A stretch of DNA of 64,000 nt, taken from Anisakis pegreffii. Taxonomy: Eukaryota > Nematoda > Chromadorea > Rhabditida > Anisakidae. Position 1 is the first letter of the stretch. Each line of letters starts with the position of its first letter. Shown here piece by piece: positions 25,400-38,245 of this stretch. The DNA lies in NCBI GenBank assembly GCA_035041965.1, contig JAPYMA010001190.1, positions 1-64,000 on the forward strand, written 5' to 3'. A model generated the notes under the pieces. It ran no database searches. It had not been told where the DNA came from and saw only the letters and a list, made by a program, of their open reading frames with translations. A program made the position numbers and the translations under genes.

Positions 25400-26620
25400 A
25401 ACCACTGAATATTCACCAATTTCGACTACTCACCAATTAAAGATGAGGCAGGAATGCCAAAACTAAATTTGACATTTCAAAATTCAAATCTTTCCTCAGT
25501 TCAGAGGAGGAGACATACTAAATGAGGAGTTGAGCAGGGCATCCTACAACGCACTAACAACAAATAAAAGCAATCGCAAAACATACAACCGCACGGTACC
25601 ACGACTAAGCCGATAATGAAGTGACAGCCGTACCATTAACAAATATATACAACATCGGAGGGAACGAACGATTTGAAATTTAAAAAAAAACTTCGGATAA
25701 AAAAAACGCAGATTGATCCTCCATTTACATCAACAACACCGAAAAAAAAATTGCAACAAAAAAAAATTTACACGGCGCGCATTCCAAAACCATTTTTCGA
25801 CGTCTAAACCTCGAATTTTTGCTCAAAAACGACCCTACACTATTCACTAAACCCCTTTCTACCTAATTAAGCAAAAAAACCCGCAGAAAAACCACAAAAA
25901 ACCCGTCGCACAGCCATTTTAAACCGTTAATCAGCACTAATAATGCAACACGAACACACCACTAGTGTAGACGGCGCGCATTCCAAAACCATTTTTCGAC
26001 GTCTAAACCTCGAATTTTTGCTCAAAAACGACTCTAAACTATTCATTAAACCCTCTTCCATCTAATTAAGCAAAAAAACCCGCAGAAAAACCGCAAAAAA
26101 CCCGTCGCACAGCCACTTTAAACCGTTAATCAGCACTAATAATGCAACACGAACACAACACTAGTGAAGAGCAACCGTTGGCATACAGCCAGCTGGCATA
26201 TAGCCAACCGATCACCGTAATGCAAACAATCGTTTCGAGACCGAAATTAATTTGAAAATTTGAAAAATTTGAAGCTGTTATTTTCAGTATCGGGTCCTGA
26301 CACGATTGTCTGAACCGTAGTCACAGCCACGTCACCCACGCCGAGTGGGCCGCATCGTTGCCAACTGTGCGAGCGGACATTCGCCCCGCCTCCCAATAAT
26401 CAAATCGCGTTATTTTCTGCATTTATCCGTATTCCTCGTGTATTTTTCTTTTTTTTCAAATTTTTTTCGCCATTCCAAAGAAAAAAAGAGTCATATGAAT
26501 GAGTATGTTCAATATAAAGACAGAGTAAGTAAACTGCAGCGTTTTACTTATTCCATCTCCACACAAAACATACCCACTCACAATCAATCAATCCGAACAC
26601 CATTCAAAATCCAATAAACA
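25400..26620. repeat. Dispersed ~1-kb repeat, copy C, with internal duplication
   Basis: Third copy of the element. The GGCGCGCATTCCAAAACCAT to CAGCCA segment is present twice (about 25770-25970 and 25975-26155). The 90-bp inverted-repeat element is at 26223-26312. The shared 3' end stops around ATTCAAAATC at 26608, where copy B also diverges, giving a likely right boundary. Confidence 0.8.
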
Positions 26621-27381
26621 TTTTTTATTTCTGAACAACATCAAAATACAGATTGTAAATGTGAATGCCATAATACAATCCTATTCATCTTACCCAGCCC
26701 ACATCTCCCTTTCCCATAAGGAATGTACCCTCGCGTTCAATCTCATTCCAGCGATCCCTCTCTAAACTGCATAACCCCAACGACCCACTCTGCCCCAGTT
26801 TTACAATCACATCAATCAGTACAATCCTCAAGCCAATCACAAATAAATAAACGATCACAAATAATTATATTATACAATGTATGAGGATTACTTCGTAACT
26901 AATTCAATAATAATAGTAATCATTTACGAGTTGCTATAATACAAATCAAAACGATGCAATCAAAACATCTCACAAAATATACACCACCACAATTATAGTA
27001 ATCATAATAACAACAATAAATAACAATCTAAAAACCAAATAACAGTCAGACTATCGGAACAACGATCAGTACAAAATCAAGTGTAAATAATATTAATAAA
27101 TTCACTAGATCACAACATTCTGGAATATATTTCAACGGGTTTCATTCAGTAACAATTCACCAATTACGCAAAATCAAAAACAAATCACGAAAAACAAAAA
27201 ATACAATCAAAGATATCAAGAAGATGAAAAAAACCGAAAGAAAGCTGCATCTTATTCCGATTATTAAAGCAGATGAGATACGACAACAGAAAATAACTGA
27301 TCTCATTTTATATTAATGCTCATTAACTGACGACGTCGCTAATTAATAAGACGTCAAAACATTACGAATGAAATCATTTAA
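26621..27381. other. Spacer between repeat copy C and the DDHD gene
   Basis: AT-rich, no gene recognised. It should contain the 3' UTR and poly(A) site of the DDHD phospholipase; several TTTATT words (AATAAA on the minus strand) occur, but none can be chosen. Confidence 0.45.
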
Positions 27382-30300
27382 TTAAGACAAAACATCACTA
27401 CCCACTTCACCGATAACAGGAGTATAACCCGTACTCTGTTTACTCATATTATCTTGACTAGTATCAACATTATTATTATTATTACTGTTACAATTACTTT
27501 TACTAACATTACTATTAACATTACTGTTAGTTGAATTGCTCGTGTCGTTGGGTTGATCGTCCTCGTTGCCATTTTTGTCCTTCGTATACAGTTGATTCAC
27601 GATGAATGTCGCGATGTCTGCGTTCGTCCAGTAGGCGAAGTGACTCTTCAGCACCGACCAATAACTTCGATCAGTGATCTGCGGTTGCACTTGGAAATCC
27701 ATCCGGTACAACAATCCTGAATTATAGCAAAAATTTTTTGAAGAATTTCATAAAATGGTCCCATTTTTTTCAAAAAATTCCATCGCCTCTAAGTTTTCGA
27801 CGAATCCGGCGACCCCGCATTAATATCTGACAGGTGACGATCGCGATTCGACAACTAGCGATCGCGATTCGACGGAATTTCGACAAGTGCCGATCGCCAA
27901 CCCAACCAACCACCTAACCAGTGCGAAAACTGCGCCCAATTCTCACCCAATGTCCACTACGATTCGACAACACCAAAAACAAAATTGAAATAAACATCCA
28001 AAATAAAAACAACAACTAAAAATTTACTGTGTTCCATCGGAATCTCGTCGATAATCCGATCCATATCATTCAACTTCGTCTCCTCCATCTCCTTCGCGAT
28101 CTCGATACTCGATGCCGTCTCCTTTTCCTTCTCCTTCTTCGACGCACCCCCTCCACCGAATTTCCACCACCCTTTTCGCTGCTGCTGCTGCTGTTCAACA
28201 GCCGCCGTCTCGTACGGTGGAGGTGTCAAACTTCGTGGTGATGAACCTAAATATCACTGCTATTATTACTGATAATATACCAGTATTATCAACCATTCTG
28301 GTGACATTAAACCATCATCATTACCAGCACATTACCAACAATAATAACAATAAATAATCCCCAAAAAACCACCAAATAATCAAAACTCACACGAACTATT
28401 CGGTCTCTGAGCCGACGACTCATCCGAATCGTACTCCTCCTCGGCGATCATATCGTCCCCGTCGTGATCGCCGCCCTCATGCTCGTGTCCCCTCTCGAGC
28501 CGATTGTTTAAATCCTTCTCGCGGCTCTCTTTTTCGCGTTTCTCACGAGCTTTCAGCTTTTTGATATAGGATCGATGCAGCTAAAATAACCACAATCATA
28601 ATTAAATAATAATAATATCAAAATAATAATAACAACAACAAAACAACAAACAAATAACACAAAACTCACCTCCAACGACAGCTGATCATAATCTCCCAAC
28701 GCCCTCAAATCGATCGACGTAAACAACTTCACCGGTTTGATCAGTTGATAATTGGTATGTATCAACGGTTCGAGTCTATATGCCTTCAAATAAACATCAT
28801 AAACAATAATACCAACCAAACAATAATAATAATACTATCAATAAAAATAAACTCACCACAGGATCGTACGGGTGGAATACATTATAGATCCTCTTCAATC
28901 GATCCCCTGTCGGATAAACCTTCGTTGCGCCACGCATTATTAAGAACACAGCCAGCGGTGAGCCAATACAGAACAAATTCGTCACCTTCAATATGCTATC
29001 CAACCTGATTGATATTGTACTCAACTATGACCAAAATTTCTAACGATTCCAAAATGCTTCAAACGTCCAAATCAAAACCAAAACCTCCTCCAAACAAAAA
29101 TTGAAACTGAAATTCAAAAATCACAAAATTTCAATCAAACCTTAAAATTCAACTGCTCATTCGGATTCGAGAACGCCTTCTGGAATCCACCGTAATGATC
29201 TAGCAGTCTGCAACAAATTGTTCATAATCAATCGCAACTCCATAAACTAACTCTCCAAAACAATTACACACTAAAATTACTACCACAACAACGATAACAA
29301 CCACTAAAATTAATCAACAACTCAAAACCAAAACCAACTTTTGCCGTGCGTTCTGGAACTCATGCAGTACTGCCACGTCTTTCGTTGTCGATTTCGATAG
29401 GTGACTGTCCTAAAAACTCAATTATAGTTCTCCTGCTATCAACCAAATAAAACAATAAAAATAATAACAATCATAACAAAACAATAATCAAAACTCACAA
29501 TAGCCTCTGCTACGTAATCGTCAAATAACACCAGTGGTGACCAACTCGTCAGCACATCGTAGCACATCACCGAACCCAACGAGTGCGCGTACAACGAGAT
29601 GGGTCCATCGTAATCCGGATGATTTGAGATGAACAAATTGTACACGGTGTTCAGCGATCGTACCAAACCCGCCATAATCTGAAATCAACCATTAGTAATA
29701 AAATCCAAAAAATTTCACCTAACCAACACCCCAACATCATTATTCCTTCCACTTCAATCGTCTGCGTTGTAAATTTATAAAATATCTGCATCTATAAACC
29801 TATAAATTTCAATCTGCTTTTGGATATTTGCAAAAAAATCCACACAAAATCCCCCCCCCAAAAAAAAATTATTTTTAAAAACTAACTTCATTTCGATACA
29901 ACGGCGACTGGTAGTACATAATGTCCATGGCGATCGCGTTCAACGCGTGTCGCATCGTTGACATCTTCGGCAGCGTCACCTGATCCGTCACCCCATTGTC
30001 CAACACCAGCTGCGATCGCCACTCCACCGGCAACACCATTGGACGCGACTCCTCGTCCGGATAGTGCTTCTCCATCACTGCGTACATCGCATCGCGAACT
30101 CTTCAAACACGATTCCCATAAACTTCCCGCAGCATTTTTTGGGCAAATTTTGGGCACTAAAACTGTACAGTACAGGCAGTGTACGGGTACTCTCTCTGAA
30201 ATGATTCGAATTTCCCAAATTAAATTCGCAAAACTAACTGCTCTGAATTCTTCGCGATCAGATTCTCGTATCCCTTCTGTCCAATGCCGTGCACCACCAT

Positions 30301-32955
30301 GATCAAATGGCTGATCTTGCGTTTACCATCCTCCCACGAGGCCTCCTCATAGCCTCGCTTCAGTTGCGTTCCCTTACCCCAAGTGATGTACCGGAACAAA
30401 CGACTCGTCTTCGAGTTATTATACAGTGTCGTGTCAATTACCGAATTCCACCGCACCTCATACTGGTCTTGCAGCTTCAATTCTGTCAGCACTTAAAATT
30501 AATAATAATAATCAACAACCCCACAACGAAACCCGCTGAAAACTCCTCATTTCTATCACAAAATTCACCTTAATATCACAAAAATCCACCAATAAAAACA
30601 ATCCAAATCCACCCACAAATCACAAGAACACTGTAGACTTACACGGCTTCCTGCTCGTCTCCTTCTCGCTAAACACCGGTGTGTCCGGAATGGTCTGTGA
30701 CCGGAACACGTGCAGGTGATGCTTCTCAATCGGATCGGCCATATCCGGATTGATTGGCTGCAGACTCTCCACCAGAAACCATGTGCCACGACGAATTTCC
30801 ATCTCATCATCTGAACCTATCTCATTATTCCATAGCAATCCTTAACTCAACGTCCATCTCTAAGCCCCGAATCCAACCCCCAACCCTCTCACTTCATGTA
30901 AAATCAAATCCTTAGTCAAATAATTCTCTGATCCAGATCAGATAAATCACTAACCTTTCCAATAGATCGCTTGTATCATCGTCATAGCATCGTCTGCAAC
31001 TGTATACAAGCCATCCATCACAGCAATTTTATTCGCTGTCAATGCGCTATTGCCGGATAGATGCTGTGAGGTTTGCACGTCCAAATCCACACCAAATTTG
31101 CTACGCCAGTATACTTCCAACATCAGCGAGTCACATCCTTAAACCAAATAAAACCATTTTCAATCCTTTTCATAACATGCTCACTTTTTCATATTCCTAT
31201 TATAATCACGTTTCCCTCTATTTTCAGACCCTGATTCCTTTCCACTGCTCATAATCATAGTCTTCATATTCTCTTAGAATTTTTTTAAATGAAAAAAACA
31301 CGATCTTCCCCCAATTACCATGTCAAATTTTATCTTTTCCGAGTTTTAAATTCAACTCCTGAATCCGAAAATCTGTGGCGGAATGACCAGTGCACCCCCT
31401 CAGATACCTATTCGCCAACGACTACTTTAGTCACAGCGCCAACGATTACCTTAGCCACTTCGCCACACTCTCTGTGTCTGCGCTCTCGCAGACCCCTCCC
31501 ACCCTTTAAAACCCACATGTTAACAAAATTTGCTACGAACCGTCGTTTTACAATTGATTTCTGAATTTACTTACTAGTAATCACTTACTACATTACTTCT
31601 TCAAGTAAGTCACAAACGAGCTAAACAATGCAGCCAGCAGGTGACCCACCTGCGAACGGTGTCCACTTGGTTTCGACCAGTTTCCTTCGATAGAACCACC
31701 GCACTTCGGAGCATTTCAACTCGGTGACTCGTCGTTTCTTTGTACGAGGTGGTACAACCGGTGGTGTCGCCTTCTCTTTGGCCTCTGACGACGGCACAAG
31801 GGCATCTGCCGACGGCATGCCTGCACCTGCGGCCTTCTTAGTGCCACTAGCCACCACTGCCGGACTCGAAACCGATACGGCCAGAGCGTTGTGCTGCCCA
31901 TCCTTCAAAGACTTCACTCCTGCCGCTTCCATGCTTCTCCGTGACTCTTCCGGAACTGACGGATTCGGCGACACTGAACCCAAGGCAAATTTCGGCCTTT
32001 CTCCAGCAGCTGTCTTGTCTACCCCGTCAGCTTTTCCTCTTTCCGGTTCAACTTTATTTAGGCCGGCGCCAGCCTCCTTCAGCTGCTTACGTTGCTCAGG
32101 CACAGCCGGCGGAGGCATCATCGGTCTGGCGGTCGGACATGCACCCGTTGAACTCACTCGAACCAATTTCACTGCCTGTTCCTCCTCCGCTGCCTGCTGC
32201 TCAGCTTTCAACGTATCCGATCTCTCCAGCGATCTGCTCGAATCACGATTCTGGGCGTCAACTTCGCTCCAAACTCCACCGCTTTGAGATCCAATTTCCG
32301 GCTGTGACGCCGAAAGATGCCCAGTTAAAACTGTTAAAGACGGGTATAAATGTGATGTGGACGCGTTTGCTGATGTGCTGCTGCTGCCGCCTTGTTGAGG
32401 CTGCTCTTCCGCCAACGGTGTCGTACAACCACCACCCAATTCCTCCGTCTTTCGATCTCCTGATGGGAGCTTCCGGCTCCCTGAGCCTTCGCTCATTTCA
32501 GGCTTTTCTTCTCGAGACCCCCCATTCGCACCTGATTTTGCTACCTCACCCCTACCCTCTCCTACAGACAAACACCTCGAACCCAAATCATGTCCAACAT
32601 CGATCCTTAATTCCCTCAATTCCCCAAGACCAGCCTCCGATTCACGCCCACTTCCCGAGCCAAACTCCGCACTTCCCGCACCTTGAGCTGAAGTTCCAGC
32701 AGCAGTTCCAGCAATAAGACCACCGCTCGTTTTCATGTCCATCGAATGATTTGTAATCGTTGAAATGCTCCCACTCCCCGGAGACGTTCCCATAAAATTT
32801 TGACGATTATTTTCACAAATATGACCGCCTGAACACGACGATGCTGCTGCATTCCCTTGACCCATTTCCCTCCTCACGCCTTCTGAATCCAATTCCGACG
32901 TTCCCACATCATTCCCACCATCCACTTCCACTACTACCATTTGCCTTTCGTCCAT
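27382..32955 (-). CDS. DDHD-domain phospholipase A1 (PA-PLA1/DDHD1-like)
   Basis: Thirteen exons: 31650-32955, 30955-31137, 30643-30810, 30239-30491, 29887-30100, 29499-29678, 29339-29409, 29141-29207, 28857-28985, 28670-28783, 28391-28580, 28028-28246, 27382-27716 (1142 aa, stop TAA). The family hydrolyses phosphatidic acid and related phospholipids at cytoplasmic membranes. The first exon codes ~435 residues, mostly a Ser/Gly/Ala/Glu-rich disordered tail, ending with RWFYRRKLVETKWTPFAG, where the WWE-like conserved part begins. Then IYWKDDEMEIRRGTWF, VVHGIGQKG (about 619-627) and the lipase elbow AHSLGS (Ser near 741; Ala replaces the usual Gly). The DDHD domain shows HPYDPV (Asp near 855), RMDF (Asp near 1038) and SHFAYWTNAD (His near 1057, Asp near 1065), so all four name-giving residues are present. 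Low-complexity inserts (EEE, poly-Q, N/S) lie before the last block. Best match is the DDHD1 type. Confidence 0.93.
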
Positions 32956-35900
32956 TACTTACCACCACCGTCAGTTCTTTTGCAGTTTTGTCTGCAGGTA
33001 ACATCGTACCTGCAATCCATCTCGACGATATCAAAACTCGTTCAAATCAGCGAATATCTCTACCGTTAATCACCAAAATCAAACGATTACAATCTCAATA
33101 AATCGCATCCCAACCAAATCCCCCCCTCTCGACCGCATTTATCGCATCAATGATTCATATCCAACATCACAAACAACACCCATCATATTATTCATAAAGT
33201 AATCATACTAATAATACTCTTTATAAAGTACACTCCACTCCCAACCACTCCACAAAGCAAAGTACACATCAAATGCAATCTCTATTCAAATATCAAAATC
33301 TGATTCAATTCACTCACAAACGAATAATAATTTGCTGTATTGCAGCACAAAAACGATTGTGCCCACACCAATAAAAATCAACCAAACAAAATATTTATAT
33401 TCAACATTTAAATTCTCCAATCGGATTTCAGCCAGTGGAGAATATAATCCGCCTAAACAAACTGAACACTGCCAGCAGCAGGTGAATAAACTCATCATCT
33501 ATGATTCATTTTCATTCCATATTTTCACAATAATAATCATCACCACAATAATAATCATAACCATAATAATAATAATAATAATAAATAATAAAATAACAAT
33601 AATAATCATCACAATAATAATAATAAATAATAATAAAATGACAATAATAAATCATAATAATAACACTCACAGCAGTAATAATACTAAAAATAACTCGTAA
33701 TAACAGTAATAATAACGCAAAAGTAATAATACCAATCACTAAAATCAATCGCTAACCACCCAAACCACTAAAATTACCCACCCAAATTACCTCAACATCC
33801 CGCAAAACCCAAAAAACAACCCAACCAATTACCCACAACACAACACTTTCGTCTATAACAGATTCTGCATCGTAATTTTCATTTTCATTTCAAATTAAAT
33901 TCCAAATTAAAAACCTCACACCACCACCACCAACTCAACCAACCATCCCATCCCACTGCAACACGTCAAAATGACTTAACTATCACCATTCCCAACTAAA
34001 ACCAAAAATTTCCCATCCCATCGCATCCGTCACTAAATCAAACCAACCACAAACTTCATCACATAAAATCCTAAACCAGCCATCTACCCTTGATCGCCCC
34101 AAATCGAATGATCAATCAATTCAGATCAATGCAAAAATAATACATACACACAGCCACACTATTAAACTATTCATGTTAATAAATCAAAAAACGACGACGA
34201 CACATCAATTGAACACGACCAAATTGCAAATGACATTCCCAAAGCGAATCGATCAATCAAAATCAAAATCAATTCCTAATCGAATCAACTCCTCATCACA
34301 AAAAGTACAATTCAATTCCCTAATTTCACTTCCAATTAAGGACTACATTTAAAAAACAATTAATAACACGACACGGCACGCATCCCATACTCCTCTCCTC
34401 TCCTCTCAATCTGCTAATAAACCCGTTTTCCAAAGTTCACCACACAACCCTACGCAACACACAAAACAACTCCCTCCATCTGACGACAGCTGACATCTTT
34501 TCAGCATAATTATCACTTTATCACCCCTCTTATCACTCGTTATCACTGCAATAATCACTCAAATGACCACTAAAATTTCAAATCCACATCACTAAACTTT
34601 TTAAAAACCTCCACGTTCCCTATAAATTCTTCTAAATCCAAAAATCAAACCAATAAAACACAAAACAAACCAATCCCAATAACCAATCAAAAGCTAACAC
34701 CACCCCTCGCCACCAACAAACCAATTTATCCTCTCTAATCCACCACTCAATATATCACAAACCGTCACATAAATTTCTCCACCTTCATTTTTTTTTCCAT
34801 TTCCACTGATGTTTCCAACAGATTCCCTTCAATTTCTCTCAAAATACAGCCAAACTCAATTCCGAATCCTATAAATTAATGCCATCTCGAGACAAATCAT
34901 CTGCTTTCGATTAATATTTCTCGAGAAATCACTTCAATCTCGTCATTTCCCCTCACTCAATCAATCCACCGACTAACAACCAATACGTCATTCACACCAT
35001 AATCAATCCACTCGTCTCGTCTCATTCCAATTCCAATTCCCATCCAAATGCCATCATTAAATATTCAAAACCATCTCAATATTCAATACCAAATAATTAT
35101 TCTCTATTCCCAATATTCAAATCGTAATCTATCCCACCATTCATATTTCTATGCCTTCGGTCATAAACCCATCAACCAAACACCCTATCAACAATCGCCG
35201 TCGTTGCACACGATTATGCAAAATAATATCAATAATATTAATAAATAACAATAACAATAATAATAACAACAATAAATAATACCAGTCACAAATGATAACA
35301 CCTATTGATAACAACAACAATAACCACAACACATCTTGCAAACAGCATCGACTGATAACCACTGATAACTGACTGATAAAACCGTCCGTTATCAGCACCT
35401 CAATTCAAACGCTCACATTACCTAATTATGACACAACATTACGCCATTACACCTACTAAAACACTCGTTCAAATTTCAAAGTCCCCTCTTCATTTACGCA
35501 ATAATATTCACCCTCAGCAAATTTTTCATTTCATTTTTATAAATTTTTCAAAATCTTAAAAAAATTCCAAGACAAAATATTGAAAAATGAATATGGCAAA
35601 TGATTAATTACAGCGAAATTCGTACAAACTATCAACAAAATCGATCTAATTCGTGTAGAAATACAAACAAATGATGATAATAAAGCTTCTTATGGTGGAA
35701 AGGCAATATCCAAAGTACATTTCAATAAGCAAACACACCACCATCACCACTAAAAACATCGAATCACCACAACTAACGATGACAAATTCAACTAGAGACG
35801 CAACCACTACGAGAAATATCATGAGAACAAACGAGAATCAGAGATAAATGCAAACAACCGACTGCAAACTAGCTGATAAACACATAAAAATAAGCGCAGA

Positions 35901-38245
35901 CCAAAGAGAGTAAAACAGTCGTCAAACAGGCTGTCACGTTTTCGGATGCAGTGCATTTTATGCACCAATCATGTTGTATTAATAATAAATATTATAAAAA
36001 TAATAATAAAAATAATAACAAAAATAATTTAAACAATAATAAAAATAATATTTATTCTCCTAACCAGACCCTAATCAGCATTTCATCTTCCGTCTTCATG
36101 CCTGAACGTACACAATCTTCGACAATTCTTTAAAATTTTCTCACATTTTCCCCACTTTAATTTGAATTTTAATTTCTTTTAAATTCTCTAGAATCGATTA
36201 AATACCTTGCTTCAGACTTATCTATTACTGATAACATTACTGTTATCATTATTATTATCATCATTATCACCATTACTACTTTGCAATTACTTCTATTTTC
36301 TCCCACAATACCACCAGCAAATGCTAGAATCCTTCCGCGAAACCGAACGAACTAACAACTGAATCCACTCAAAATTCTATACCTCCTCTGAAATGTCCCT
36401 TCTTCCAATTCAATTCTACCCATCAGACTGCGCCTTTTTCAGTATTTTGCATTGAAAATCGTAAAAACAACCGATAAAACGTGAAAAATAAGCGTTGAAT
36501 AACGGGAAAATTGCCGAATTGAGATGAAAAATTTGAAAATTCAATCATAAAATCAACCAAAACGTGAACAAACACATCTTCAATAGTATACGAGTGAATA
36601 TTGAATCGTGAAAACTAAATTAAAGAAACTATTCAGCCGCATTCAGCTTCACTTCACCTAATCTCCGGCCGTCCTCTATTTCTTCGCCTCTCTTTTTCTC
36701 GGCTCCCATCCACTTTTTGCCAACTTTTTTCACCACCACGATTTCTCTCTTTCTCTGCACTCTAGCCACTGCCAAACTCTTTATCCGGCATAATCCCTCC
36801 TGCACATCGTTGAGCTCATCCAAAAGCATGCTCGAATCCACATCGATTCAGCCCTTAACGTATAACCATAATCAAACGCAGAGATAAACGCAAAAACGCG
36901 ATAGTATTAAGCAGAGAGAGAAACTCTCGAAAAGATAACGCCTCGACGTTAGACGCCAAAGAAAAAGAGACGCAAGAGAGTGACACTCTTTGTTGCGATG
37001 CACCACAACAACACCTTCCAGACGTAAACACCACCAACTAAACTTCCCTCGATGCGTCTCAAATTCCCAAAAATTCTCCCAAATAAGGAGAATCCTTCCC
37101 AATTCCCCTTCAAAACCCCCAGTTTCCCACCCAAAATACCCATTCCCAATCGCATGACAAGCCTCAAAACCTATGCTGTTTTCAACGTGATCAAACACCC
37201 GCATCACAGATCAATTTTTCTGTCCACGAGCGTGTTATCAACCTAGTGATGTGTGTTGTTTACATGTTAACATCTAGCAGAACACCTCATTTTTTATGTG
37301 CCATGCAGTGCCTTCACTAGATACCTCATCTACTCTCTCATCTTACTCTTAAGCAAGTCACTACCTCCACCTTGCTTCTTCATTATTTATTTGTTGACAT
37401 GTTTACTGAGTGACACGCACGTCTCAATTTGTTTTCATCGTCATTACATCTCACAAGAACACCTCACAGCAATTAATTAAGACATTGCCAGCCAAGCAGT
37501 CTCACAGCATCAGCTGATCCACACCTCAAATGCGATGACATCAACACTAGGGAAGCGTAATCCTTAATGTCAGCTGGCATTTCAACTCAAATTTTAACTC
37601 AATCCACTTCAATATCCACCTAAAACCGAACCCAGCACCTCATTCGAGCCTGATATCACACCTGATTTCACTAAACAACTCAAAAACCCCACACCTAGTG
37701 CTCTTAAACTTTCAACTGCCTCCATGTGAATTTCCACAGGCCGGACCACACTGCGACGCTAAGCAAAAATTAACGGCTAGAGACGCAGAGGAACTAACTG
37801 ACCAACTCGTAATAAAATCGCTCGTAGGGTACCGTGCGATTTTTCTCCCATTTCATCTGACCCAATTTGGCGAATCACCCCATACCCCTTCGATAGCTCA
37901 TCGTCTACTCAATTTTATTTTAATTTTTATCATTTTCTGCAATATTTGCCCTACATTACTGCCACCAACACCCTAAATACTTGTTACTATGACAATTCCT
38001 TATCATTACTTTTAAATTCACTATACTCTCCTCTCCTACGTAATGATTTAACGCAATAATATCGTCTCATAAATAAATTCCTACACACCAGTCACAAATG
38101 ATTTGATATAATTCACAATTTAGGCACGAACCAACCACATTAATTACCTAAATTTCCACAAGTTCCCTTCTTCAGAGTGTTCTTATTTTGCAGGAAAGTA
38201 GATTAGACGGCTACAAAAAGCCCACAAACTGCTCAATCACAAAAC
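32956..38245. other. Large intergenic region between the divergent DDHD and MTAP genes
   Basis: No gene could be supported in about 5.3 kb. It holds AAT/ATA microsatellites (33530-33700, 35225-35330, 35985-36050). One short basic open frame lies at 36629-36830 on the minus strand, and one exon-like open segment at about 37741-37836 on the plus strand; both are weak. The promoters of the two divergent genes must lie at the two ends. Confidence 0.5.
36629..36830 (-). CDS. Possible exon of an unknown small basic protein
   Basis: An open frame of about 66 codons beginning with the ATG of MLLDELNDVQEGLCRIKSLA and ending TAG is rich in K, R and E, with mixed codon use like nearby real exons. A possible acceptor (GTTAAG) lies just upstream at about 36855. 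No homologue is recognised and no second exon was found. It could be chance; confidence is low. Confidence 0.2.

Noticed and set aside
31724..32717. Plus-strand open frames of 187 and 258 codons
   Set aside because: Antisense to the long DDHD first exon; no homology and no splice structure.
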